23,723 nt of DNA from positions 1 to 23,723 of the IMG/VR virus record IMGVR_UViG_3300033388_005029, one strand, 5' to 3'. Shown piece after piece: positions 1-5,992 of the stretch. Position 1 is the stretch's first letter. Each line of letters opens with the position of its first letter. Position numbers and translations under genes: made by a program. This DNA comes from a virus. A model generated the notes under the pieces. It was not told the DNA's origin. It was given only the letters and a program-made list of their open reading frames with translations, and did no database searches.

Positions 1-80
1 GGTCACTATCACCTCGCACACACAAAACTGAGGGCATTTTTTTTCCGTTTTCCTCTTCCTCCTTGGGCGAAAAATGAAAA

Positions 81-99
81 GTGAGTATAATCACATAAT
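81..99 (+). repeat. 19-bp direct repeat, copy 1
   Basis: GTGAGTATAATCACATAAT, identical to the copy at 129-147, with a 48-bp offset. The core GTGAGTATAATCAC is an inverted repeat with one mismatched pair and contains a perfect -10 hexamer (86-91). This fits a repressor operator overlapping a promoter, or a small-terminase binding site. Confidence 0.75.
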
Positions 100-128
100 T
101 TCAATAGAATAAGCTAGTTTAAGGAAGG

Positions 129-147
129 GTGAGTATAATCACATAAT
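129..147 (+). repeat. 19-bp direct repeat, copy 2
   Basis: Exact second copy of the 81-99 repeat, with its own TATAAT at 134-139. It ends 32 bp before the first ATG. Transcription starting from this -10 box would give a leader of about 35 nt carrying the AGGA site at 173-176. Confidence 0.75.
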
Positions 148-179
148 GACAAAATATTTTAGAAGGACATGTAGGAAAT

Positions 180-485
180 ATGGACACTAAAACACAAATA
201 AAATACTCTCCAATCTGTTCCCCAAAAGAGATAGCTACTATGTGGGATACAACTGCCAACAACATCAGAAAAGTATATGTGACAAATGAGCAAAAAAAGG
301 TACAACATCAGATGTTAGATATGGGTGCATACTGCGTGATTCATAATCTTGACGGACAAATGCTAAAATTCTTTGTTGAACATAGAGATGAGTTCGTAAG
401 AGTTTTTCATAGCATCACAGCAGAAGAGATGTTAGAGTTTAAAGAGTTTAAAAAATTCAAACTCTTTCAAGAGGCTCAAAAATAA
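180..485 (+). CDS. Hypothetical protein preceding small terminase
   Basis: This encodes 101 aa that I do not recognise. The N-terminal third (SPKEIATMWDTTANNIRKVY, about residues 14-33) reads like a helix-turn-helix recognition unit, and the C-terminal half is helical and charged with a Phe/Lys/Glu-rich tail. AGGA at 173-176 lies close to the ATG. The stop codon abuts the small terminase ATG, so the two are surely co-transcribed and probably coupled. Because it sits between the repeat region and terS, a role in packaging start or in controlling this operon is possible. That is inference from position only. Confidence 0.7.
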   Translation: MDTKTQIKYSPICSPKEIATMWDTTANNIRKVYVTNEQKKVQHQMLDMGAYCVIHNLDGQMLKFFVEHRDEFVRVFHSITAEEMLEFKEFKKFKLFQEAQK

Positions 486-1232
486 ATGGCTTTAGATGTA
501 AACTCAATAGAAAAACTAGAAGCATACTCATATGAAGGTAAAGTGTATGTGTCTACTCAATTTCTGGCAGCATATTTCAATATGGATAAGAGAAACATTA
601 CTAATTGGATTAAGAAAGGACTAGAGCCATATAAAATCAAACAACTATCAAGATCAAATCTTTTCATCCTATCAGAAGTTATAGTTTGGATTGAGCTAAA
701 CATTAACCAAACTAAATCACAAAACCGAAAAGGCACAGGTGAGGATGAGACCGATGAAGAAGTGGATTATGAAACCCTTTCAACAGTAGAAAAAAGAGAC
801 CACCTTAGAAGGCTGGGCAAAAACTCACTAGACGAAAAAAACACAGTAGAGCAAATTATTGAAAGAGAAGGTAAAAATAAAATCTACGATAGAGGCTGGA
901 TTAGAAAAGAAAAACCTGCTCAAACCATCAAAGCTCTAGCAAGAAGCTTTATTTCTCTAATGAAAAACATGATGATTACTATTTCAAAAGAAGGTGAACA
1001 AAAAACTCAAGACGAGCTATATCACTTAATGGACAAATACCTACATGTAGAGATAGTTAAGTTCCAAAAGATGCTGCAAGATGAAAACGCTGAACTAGAT
1101 TTACATGAGGTATATCAGGTGATAATAGATTTATATGATGATGGTGTCTCTTTAGATGAGATAGTTAAAAAGATAGAAGAGTTAAATCAAATACAGGAGA
1201 TAGATGATGAAAAAGACAGCACTGTTTCTTGA
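486..1232 (+). CDS. terS: Terminase small subunit, Nu1-like
   Basis: This 248-aa protein has an N-terminal winged-helix/MerR-like DNA-binding segment (about residues 20-70, VSTQFLAAYFNMDKRNITNW and a following wing), as in lambda Nu1. A charged acidic linker (about 75-95) and a long helical C-terminal region follow, suited to oligomerisation and contact with the large subunit. It recognises the viral packaging site and loads the large terminase. It is longer than Nu1 (181 aa). GAGG at 471-474 is a somewhat distant Shine-Dalgarno site. The gene overlaps the next one by about 26-29 bp, and the large terminase follows after that gene, which supports the call. The family is inferred from fold pattern and position; sequence identity is low. 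Confidence 0.72.
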   Translation: MALDVNSIEKLEAYSYEGKVYVSTQFLAAYFNMDKRNITNWIKKGLEPYKIKQLSRSNLFILSEVIVWIELNINQTKSQNRKGTGEDETDEEVDYETLSTVEKRDHLRRLGKNSLDEKNTVEQIIEREGKNKIYDRGWIRKEKPAQTIKALARSFISLMKNMMITISKEGEQKTQDELYHLMDKYLHVEIVKFQKMLQDENAELDLHEVYQVIIDLYDDGVSLDEIVKKIEELNQIQEIDDEKDSTVS

Positions 1233-1644
1233 TGTAGATGGCGTACTGAATCAATATAGAAGATGTGAGAGGATTCGTAGGCACAAGATAGATTATGATT
1301 ATACTTTTCGACCCTTCAGAAAGAAAGTTATTAGATTGGCTAAGTTGGTTAAAAAATACAATTTAGATGTATTTGTGTTTTCTGCATGGACAATTGAAAA
1401 TCTCCAACCACATCTGCCTTTTGAACTTAAAGGAGATACGAGAAAATGGTCTGAAAGAGTATTGGATATAGCGAAAAACTACGATACATCTATATTAATA
1501 GATGATGAGTTGTCGTCTGGATTATTTGGTCACGAAAGAACAGAAATACCCAAAGAATTAATAATATATCAACCTCACTATGATTTTGGGCTAGTGTTAG
1601 AAGACTTCAAAAAAATAGACAAAATGCTAAAAGAATTGCATTGA
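1207..1644 (+). CDS. HAD-superfamily phosphatase-like protein (SAK-type HAD domain)
   Basis: This 145-aa protein has the HAD motifs in order: motif I FLDVDGVLN (D9, D11), motif II serine in VFVFSAW (S59), a candidate motif III lysine (K80), and motif IV ILIDDE (D99, D100). The order and the C-terminal LII.P....GL segment resemble the HAD domains found with RNA-repair proteins. HAD enzymes of this type remove phosphates from nucleic-acid ends or nucleotides; the substrate here is unknown. ATG 1207 is preferred over 1204 because AGGAG at 1195-1199 is then 7 nt away. The start overlaps terS and the stop overlaps the TTG of terL, so all three are translationally linked. This is not a lambda gene. 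Confidence 0.75.
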   Translation: MKKTALFLDVDGVLNQYRRCERIRRHKIDYDYTFRPFRKKVIRLAKLVKKYNLDVFVFSAWTIENLQPHLPFELKGDTRKWSERVLDIAKNYDTSILIDDELSSGLFGHERTEIPKELIIYQPHYDFGLVLEDFKKIDKMLKELH

Positions 1645-3752
1645 GCATCCTCCCATTTGAGCCAGAAGGTTTCTTTGATGTTTTAGATTGGAAGCCCTTT
1701 AGTCCTATGGAAGGTTGGATGGAAGTTGAGGTTATCGTTACTGATGGTGGAAACAAAGGTGCATTTTCTACTTATCGTATGCCTCACATGTCTAGGATTT
1801 TTGCTGAGGTGGATAAGTTACATGTAGTTCGTATTACTCTTATGTCTGCATCTCAAGTAGGTAAAACTATTATTCTGATTAATGTGATTCTAAAAAGATT
1901 AGACACTGATCCTGACAACTCTATTATTATGTTTCCAAAAGGTAATCAAGTAAAGAAACTTTATGAGAATAAAGTGAAGCCATATATTGATGGTTGTGAA
2001 GTTATTACTCGAAAAATGGAAGACTACATAGACGATACCAAAGGAACACAGTCTAGTTACTCTAAAAAGATTGCAGGAGCTATTCTTAGTATATTAGATG
2101 CCAACAACACAAAATCAGTCTCAGCGAAGACTATAGGCTTTGATGAAATAGTAGAATTTCCTGCTTCTAAAGTAGGTGAAGCTATTGAGCGTTTAAAATC
2201 TTTTGATGGTAAAGGCGAGCTTGCGTTTTTAGCATCAACTCAACATGCAGAAAAAGGTGGTGATGATGAAGTGAACCATTATTACAATATTTCTGAGGTT
2301 AAGTTGCAATATTGGGCTAAATGTAAGTCAAAAGAATGTGGGCTTCACTTTTATCCTGAACCAGAGACTTTGATTTATCCAACTATCACTGAATGGAAAG
2401 AGTCAAGAGGCATCGAAGCAGATGAAGAAGTACCAAATATTATCATACTTTCAGATTACGCGCCTTATGTTAGAGAAAATGCAAGATTGCAGTGTCCTCA
2501 TTGTGGAAATAAAGTTGATAATGAAGATAGAAGACAGCAGATTTTAGCAAAAGAGTTTGAGTGGTTTGAAGTAGAACCTAATGTTATTGACGATAATGGG
2601 CTAATAACCTCTTGGAAAGTAGTAGAAACACCCAAAAAGAACTACAGAAGTGTAGCTTTTGATATAAATACTCTCTGCATAGAGGGCTTTCACATGGGAA
2701 ACATAGCCCAAAAGATAGTTCAGGACACTTATGGCAAAAATAAGATAAATGATTTGCAACATACTTGGGTCGGTTACTTTAATCGCATTTACAAAGTAAA
2801 AACAGCTACAGCAGATGTTTCAGACATTCTTCTACTTACAAATGGGCTTCCTGCTTGGACTGTACCAAAAGATACTGCAAAGCTATACTTTATCGCAGAT
2901 ACACAGAAAAATCATTACTGGTGGGCTGTGTATGCTGTTCAGTGGGGTAAAAAGTTTAATGTAGTTGCACATGGTAAAGCAGAAGATGACCAAGTTCTTG
3001 AAGATTTGATATTTAGATCATACCCAACAGAAGAAGGTGGAAGCAGATATATAGACAGAGCTACTATAGATAGAAGAGGTTTTATGCAATCAGAAGAGTC
3101 TGACACAGAAGGTAATATTAAAAAGTCGAGAGTCAATACTACCGAGAGAGTTGACGAGCTTGTAAGAACATTGAATATAAAAGCTAGAAAAAATGGAATC
3201 ATTAAACAAGATGACCACTTGGTTATAGGAACTATGGGTGTGCCTCATATGAAAGCAAACATAAGACAGCTAGAAGAGGAAAGCTATAAAGGTGAGATGC
3301 AGAGGATGGTGACAGTTGAAAATAAAGAAGATTCCCAACTGACTATAAAGTATCTTATGATTTCAAACTTAGTTGCAAAAACAGAAGCCTCAGAAGCTAT
3401 AAACAACAATATAGAAAATTTCAAGAATATAGAAAACGGTGAACAAGCTATGATTCTTGACAACATCTTTTTTATAAACGAAGATATGAGACGAGAGGGT
3501 TTAACCAGAGATAGAAGCACCAACGAAGACTTTGAAAAGATGCTGACAGCAGAAGTCTATGATTATGCAGTTAAAAACGGTAAAACAGCTTCTTATAAGA
3601 CTTGGGTTCAGATTAGAAAAAGAAATGACCAAGGTGATAACTTTGACACTGCTATAGCTCTTTCGTCAATGGACAATATAGGAGTAGGTATAAAGCCACA
3701 AACATTTGGAGGCAGTGGAATGTCTATATTTAAAGCAGCTTTTAAGAAGTAG
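1641..3752 (+). CDS. terL: Terminase large subunit, lambda gpA family
   Basis: This 703-aa packaging motor and nuclease has a Walker A motif ASQVGKT (residues 70-76), Walker B TIGFDE (D168, E169) and a coupling motif LAST (197-200). A zinc-finger-like pair, CKSKEC (228-233) and CPHC (285-288), is typical of the gpA family. The C-terminal half (from about residue 410) carries the RNase-H-like nuclease, with Asp in YFIADTQ, in YIDRATIDRRG and in DNFDTAIAL. It cuts concatemers at the packaging site and pumps DNA through the portal. The start is TTG at 1641, overlapping the HAD stop (TTGA). The next ATG (1707) would remove conserved N-terminal sequence, so TTG is preferred. The Shine-Dalgarno is weak, which suggests translational coupling. 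Confidence 0.93.
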   Translation: MSILPFEPEGFFDVLDWKPFSPMEGWMEVEVIVTDGGNKGAFSTYRMPHMSRIFAEVDKLHVVRITLMSASQVGKTIILINVILKRLDTDPDNSIIMFPKGNQVKKLYENKVKPYIDGCEVITRKMEDYIDDTKGTQSSYSKKIAGAILSILDANNTKSVSAKTIGFDEIVEFPASKVGEAIERLKSFDGKGELAFLASTQHAEKGGDDEVNHYYNISEVKLQYWAKCKSKECGLHFYPEPETLIYPTITEWKESRGIEADEEVPNIIILSDYAPYVRENARLQCPHCGNKVDNEDRRQQILAKEFEWFEVEPNVIDDNGLITSWKVVETPKKNYRSVAFDINTLCIEGFHMGNIAQKIVQDTYGKNKINDLQHTWVGYFNRIYKVKTATADVSDILLLTNGLPAWTVPKDTAKLYFIADTQKNHYWWAVYAVQWGKKFNVVAHGKAEDDQVLEDLIFRSYPTEEGGSRYIDRATIDRRGFMQSEESDTEGNIKKSRVNTTERVDELVRTLNIKARKNGIIKQDDHLVIGTMGVPHMKANIRQLEEESYKGEMQRMVTVENKEDSQLTIKYLMISNLVAKTEASEAINNNIENFKNIENGEQAMILDNIFFINEDMRREGLTRDRSTNEDFEKMLTAEVYDYAVKNGKTASYKTWVQIRKRNDQGDNFDTAIALSSMDNIGVGIKPQTFGGSGMSIFKAAFKK

Positions 3753-3787
3753 TGTTGATATAGGTCAAGACTTTTTGGTTTTGAGTG

Positions 3788-3796
3788 TGATATACT
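3788..3796 (+). promoter_or_regulatory. Possible extended -10 promoter after terL
   Basis: TGATATACT (TGn plus TATACT) lies 23 bp before the ATG at 3819, in the first gap after the terminase genes. No -35 is evident. Confidence 0.3.
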
Positions 3797-3818
3797 TTTG
3801 GAAATTGAGGAGAAAAAT

Positions 3819-4157
3819 ATGGCTAGTTTTGAAAAAGAAGTTAATATTAGTGTAGATGAATATTTTGAAGGAATGAGTGATGGTGAATCCAAAGAGATGG
3901 CTTCACTTTTAGTAGATGCTGGACATGTTAATATTTCTGTATCTATGTTTTGTGGTGGGATGAGTAGCGAAGAAGAAAACGAGATGGTTTCTCTTTTAAT
4001 AGATAATGGAGATTTAGACATTATAGACATTGTGGATTCTTGTGCAGACGCGGAAGCTAAAGAGAAATTTTATAAAGAATTAGCTTATCGTGTTGGAACA
4101 ACAGATACGGAGTTTCTTGACAATCTAATAGAAGCATTGCAATACTGGAAAAAATAA
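3819..4157 (+). CDS. Acidic hypothetical protein with internal tandem duplication
   Basis: This encodes 112 aa, strongly acidic, function not recognised. Residues 8-36 and 37-65 are two diverged copies of one 29-residue unit starting VNISV and carrying GMS..E..EM.SLL.D.G. The second half ends in a helical segment (EFLDNLIEALQYW). The unit resembles short acidic D/E-rich repeats seen in other small phage proteins, but no function follows from that. ATG 3819 is chosen over the upstream in-frame TTG 3798 because GGAG at 3809-3812 is 6 nt before it. It is the first gene of the accessory segment and its stop overlaps the next ATG. Confidence 0.75.
   Translation: MASFEKEVNISVDEYFEGMSDGESKEMASLLVDAGHVNISVSMFCGGMSSEEENEMVSLLIDNGDLDIIDIVDSCADAEAKEKFYKELAYRVGTTDTEFLDNLIEALQYWKK
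3840..4013 (+). repeat. Tandem 87-bp duplication within the acidic protein gene
   Basis: The unit 3840-3926 and the unit 3927-4013 are adjacent, equal in length and recognisably related at both protein and DNA level. Both begin GTTAATATT and both contain GAGATGG at the same offset. They have diverged substantially, so the duplication is old. Confidence 0.65.
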
Positions 4158-4351
4158 TGATAAATAAATTGAAGCTCTTTTTTTTAAAGATATTGCAGTT
4201 TAAAAAACAATTTTTGTATAAAAAAGATAAGGGTTATTCTATATGGGTATGCTCTATTCAGAAAAAGTTTTATATACAAATGAAAGATAAAAAAATAGGC
4301 AAAGTCGGATATAGCACGTCTGATGAAGCTATAAAAAAGGCAACAAAATGA
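4157..4351 (+). CDS. Small basic hypothetical protein
   Basis: This encodes 64 aa, Lys-rich, with a central aromatic stretch (YSIWVCSIQKKFYIQMKDKK) that suggests a small beta-rich domain. It is not recognised. ATG 4157 overlaps the stop of the preceding gene (TAATG), and its own stop overlaps the next ATG (ATGA), so it belongs to a coupled set of small genes. The gene has ordinary codon use for the window. Confidence 0.55.
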   Translation: MINKLKLFFLKILQFKKQFLYKKDKGYSIWVCSIQKKFYIQMKDKKIGKVGYSTSDEAIKKATK

Positions 4352-4470
4352 ACTGGTATATAGTGGTAAAGGATAAGACATCTGAAGATATGGAATTTAA
4401 AGATGTAAGAAAAATTCAAGATGAACTTCTTAAAGATGGAGTTAGTAGTTTTATATGGAGGGTTAAGTGA
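4348..4470 (+). CDS. Very small hypothetical protein (40 aa)
   Basis: This encodes 40 aa beginning MNWYIVVKDK and ending SSFIWRVK. It is supported mainly by context: its ATG overlaps the preceding stop (ATGA) and its stop overlaps the next start (TGATG), so it exactly fills the gap in a coupled series. No function is visible. Confidence 0.5.
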   Translation: MNWYIVVKDKTSEDMEFKDVRKIQDELLKDGVSSFIWRVK

Positions 4471-4775
4471 TGAGACGAAAAAAGTTAAGTATGGCATTAA
4501 TAGCAGTATTAGTCAAAAGCATAAACATTGATTCTAAGAGAATTGAATCAAAAATTAAACTTACTGAAAAATATGAAAGAAACTTTTTCATTACCACAGA
4601 ACTTATGATGTGTTCTAAACCAGATATAGATGTGCCTATGTGCAGAGAGTGTATGAGATGCAAACCTTCAAAAGATAATGAGTATGAAGCGTTTAATCTA
4701 AAAAAGGATGTTATGCAGAAGTGGGTTTGTGATGGGTTTTTGAGCAAAAGAGATGCAGAGGATTCTCTTGGCTAA
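4470..4775 (+). CDS. Hypothetical protein with cysteine cluster
   Basis: This encodes 101 aa. The N-terminal half is a basic helix-rich segment. The C-terminal half has Cys48, a MCRECMRC cluster (Cys58, 61, 64) and Cys87, which could bind a metal ion. It is not recognised; a small nucleic-acid-binding protein is a reasonable but unproven idea. GGAGG at 4457-4461 gives 8-nt spacing to ATG 4470. A GTG at 4467 is in frame but less likely. It overlaps the following nuclease-like gene. Confidence 0.6.
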   Translation: MRRKKLSMALIAVLVKSINIDSKRIESKIKLTEKYERNFFITTELMMCSKPDIDVPMCRECMRCKPSKDNEYEAFNLKKDVMQKWVCDGFLSKRDAEDSLG

Positions 4776-5121
4776 CAAGCATGGGAACAAAAAGACTACT
4801 CGCATAGTAAATGGTGAAGTAGTAGTTTTCGACTCTAAAAAAGAAGGAGGTCGTTTTGATGAGCTTTATCTTCTTGCTAAGGCTAAAAAGATTTCAAAGC
4901 TGGTGATTCAACCTGAGTTTCTTCTTATGATTACTCAGACGCACAACGGGGTCACATACAACAAGGTGAAGTATATAGCTGATTTTAAGTATGTTAAAAA
5001 TGGGATAACTTATGTAGAAGATGTTAAGTCAGATCATACAAAAAAGTTAGCTACTTATCGTGTTAAGATTAAGTGGTTTCTTTCTTTATATGGTAAAGAT
5101 TTGACTTTCTTAGAGACTTGA
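4768..5121 (+). CDS. DUF1064-type phage nuclease-like protein (PD-(D/E)XK fold)
   Basis: This 117-aa protein has the family signature: N-terminal KHGNKKT, FDSKKEGGR (E26), QPEF (48-51), KYIADF (D72) and YVEDVK (D85, K87). E26...D72-x12-D85-x-K87 is a PD-(D/E)XK-like nuclease arrangement. DUF1064 proteins are common in phages and are regarded as probable DNA endonucleases, but the substrate here is unknown. TTG 4768 has AGAGG at 4757-4761 with good spacing and gives the usual N-terminus (MANKHGN). An in-frame ATG at 4753 is the alternative start and would add 5 residues. It closes the small-gene cluster. Confidence 0.8.
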   Translation: MANKHGNKKTTRIVNGEVVVFDSKKEGGRFDELYLLAKAKKISKLVIQPEFLLMITQTHNGVTYNKVKYIADFKYVKNGITYVEDVKSDHTKKLATYRVKIKWFLSLYGKDLTFLET

Positions 5122-5150
5122 TTTAAGTCAAGAGAGTTTATTTGTTTTTA

Positions 5151-5159
5151 TGATATAAT
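5151..5159 (+). promoter_or_regulatory. Extended -10 promoter
   Basis: TGATATAAT is a perfect extended -10 (TGn-TATAAT) in the gap after the nuclease-like gene and about 47 bp before the 15-codon minicistron. There is no clear -35, as is usual for Campylobacterota promoters. Confidence 0.55.
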
Positions 5160-5205
5160 TATTCATTGATTCGTAATGGATGTAAAACTAAAACAGGAGG
5201 TTGAG

Positions 5206-5253
5206 ATGAAATTTAAACCAATTATTTTCAGTTTAAAAACTAACCAAAACTAA
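5206..5253 (+). CDS. 15-codon minicistron with strong ribosome-binding site
   Basis: This encodes MKFKPIIFSLKTNQN. AGGAGG at 5195-5200 is the best Shine-Dalgarno sequence in the window and is 5 nt from the ATG. It lies between an extended -10 promoter and the secreted-protein gene, as a leader peptide would. It could instead be the remnant of a lost gene. Translation is inferred, not shown. Confidence 0.4.
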   Translation: MKFKPIIFSLKTNQN

Positions 5254-5295
5254 AAAGCTGCTGGTCGTGAAAAATTTAATACAAAAAGGAAAAAC

Positions 5296-5625
5296 ATGAA
5301 AAAGATTTTATTCTTGTTTATGATGTTTGTGGGCTTAATGAGTTCACTACATGCTCTTGATACTATCAAGATTGGCTGTGATGCTGAAAAGTCACAGCTG
5401 GAAGGTGCAAGTTGTAAAGCGGTTTCTGCTGCTGATACTGATGTTGTTCTTGCAAAAGTTAATATTTGGCATAGAGATTCGCTGATGTATAGTTGGGGAG
5501 AAAGTGGAGATAATAGATTAAATATAGGAAAATCAAGTTTGGCGTTACATGTACAAAATCATATTCCAGGTATTAGTATAGGAAAATTTGAAGTAGGTTG
5601 GCAAAGAGATACCATCGAGATATAA
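5296..5625 (+). CDS. Small secreted (periplasmic) protein, possible lysogenic-conversion gene
   Basis: This encodes 109 aa. Residues 1-20 form a clear Sec signal peptide: KK, a hydrophobic core LFLFMMFVGLM and an SLHA cleavage site before LD. The mature part is about 89 aa with two cysteines (C28, C40) that could form a disulfide, and a beta-rich C-terminal half. I do not recognise the fold. AAGGA at 5286-5290 gives good spacing to ATG 5296. It has its own promoter region and a hairpin after its stop, so it looks like a moron expressed independently of the late genes. Superinfection exclusion or another envelope role is inference. Confidence 0.75.
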   Translation: MKKILFLFMMFVGLMSSLHALDTIKIGCDAEKSQLEGASCKAVSAADTDVVLAKVNIWHRDSLMYSWGESGDNRLNIGKSSLALHVQNHIPGISIGKFEVGWQRDTIEI

Positions 5626-5635
5626 AAAGCTGATC

Positions 5636-5663
5636 AGCACATAGGTATTTTTACTTATGTGCT
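5636..5663 (+). terminator. Hairpin after the secreted-protein gene
   Basis: An 11-bp stem (AGCACATAGGT / ACTTATGTGCT, with one G-T wobble) closes a loop ATTTTT and starts 11 nt after the stop. There is no proper T-run downstream, so it may be a weak terminator or an RNA-stabilising hairpin. Confidence 0.5.
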
Positions 5664-5678
5664 TCTATAAACTTTTGA

Positions 5679-5759
5679 TGAAGCAGTTAGTTTTATGTAT
5701 GTAAATGACGTCTAGCGTAATCGACTACGGGTAACGGGTGCAAGTCCTGTACTACTTCA
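5679..5759 (+). ncRNA. tRNA-like structured RNA candidate
   Basis: TGAAGCAGT (5679-5687) pairs with ACTACTTCA (5751-5759) in a 9-bp closing stem with one mismatch. Directly inside it, ACGGG-TGCAAGT-CCTGT (5734-5750) makes a 5-bp T-arm with a 7-nt loop, stacking as in tRNA. The middle does not give clean D and anticodon arms. A loop with CTA in the anticodon position is possible only with a mismatched stem. No CCA is encoded. It could be a decayed tRNA, a tRNA-like domain of another RNA, or chance. It lies 82 bp before a genuine tRNA. Confidence 0.35.
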
Positions 5760-5841
5760 CAAAGAGTTTAAGAAACTGCCTTAGAGAATGTTGCTAAGTA
5801 AAAAACATCCATTGATAAGAACTGAAATGCAAAAACGAGCT

Positions 5842-5927
5842 GGAGAGTTGCCTGAATGGTTAAAGGAACGGTTTGCTAAATCGTCAGGGTTAAACCTGTA
5901 TGAGTTCGAGTCTCATACTCTCCTCCA
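5842..5927 (+). tRNA. tRNA-Ser(GCU)
   Basis: This is an 86-nt class II tRNA. The acceptor GGAGAGT pairs perfectly with ACTCTCC. The anticodon arm is ACGGT-TTGCTAA-ATCGT with anticodon GCT (5873-5875). It has a long variable arm CAGG-GTTAAA-CCTG, a T-arm ATGAG-TTCGAGT-CTCAT and an encoded CCA. It reads AGC/AGU serine codons. The discriminator base is T (5924), whereas bacterial tRNA-Ser usually has G. It is embedded in the accessory segment between two structural or moron genes, as phage tRNAs often are. Confidence 0.93.
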
Positions 5928-5954
5928 CATTAAAAAAACATTTCCTAAAATTAA

Positions 5955-5962
5955 GATATAAT
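5955..5962 (+). promoter_or_regulatory. -10 promoter element (GATATAAT)
   Basis: GATATAAT lies between the tRNA and the 508-aa structural gene, about 30 bp before its ATG. The sequence after it contains AAGG at 5981-5984 as ribosome-binding site. No -35 is recognisable. It shares its core with the boxes at 5153, 7701 and 17027. Confidence 0.55.
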
Positions 5963-5992
5963 ACAACATAAATTTATTTTAAGGTTTATGTG

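Larger units (their letters stand above)
1..179. other. Candidate cos / terminase-binding region upstream of the packaging genes
   Basis: No credible gene is seen here. The first 70 bases are richer in G+C than the surrounding DNA and include ACCTCGC at 11-17, a string also present at the left cohesive end of lambda as I recall it. Two 19-bp direct repeats follow. In lambda, cosN, the R-site repeats bound by small terminase and then Nu1 lie in this order and over a similar distance. Calling this a cos region is inference from position and layout. An early or late promoter region is the alternative. Confidence 0.35.

Noticed and set aside
1-179. Integration attachment site or integrase-linked region
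   Set aside because: No integrase, tRNA fragment or matching repeat at the other end is visible in the window.
2939-4030. Minus-strand open frames opposite terL and the following small genes
   Set aside because: They overlap well-supported + strand genes and show no motifs or ribosome-binding sites.
5680-5758. A functional amber-reading tRNA
   Set aside because: The CTA loop needs a mismatched anticodon stem, no clean D-arm forms and CCA is absent. It is kept only as a tRNA-like candidate.
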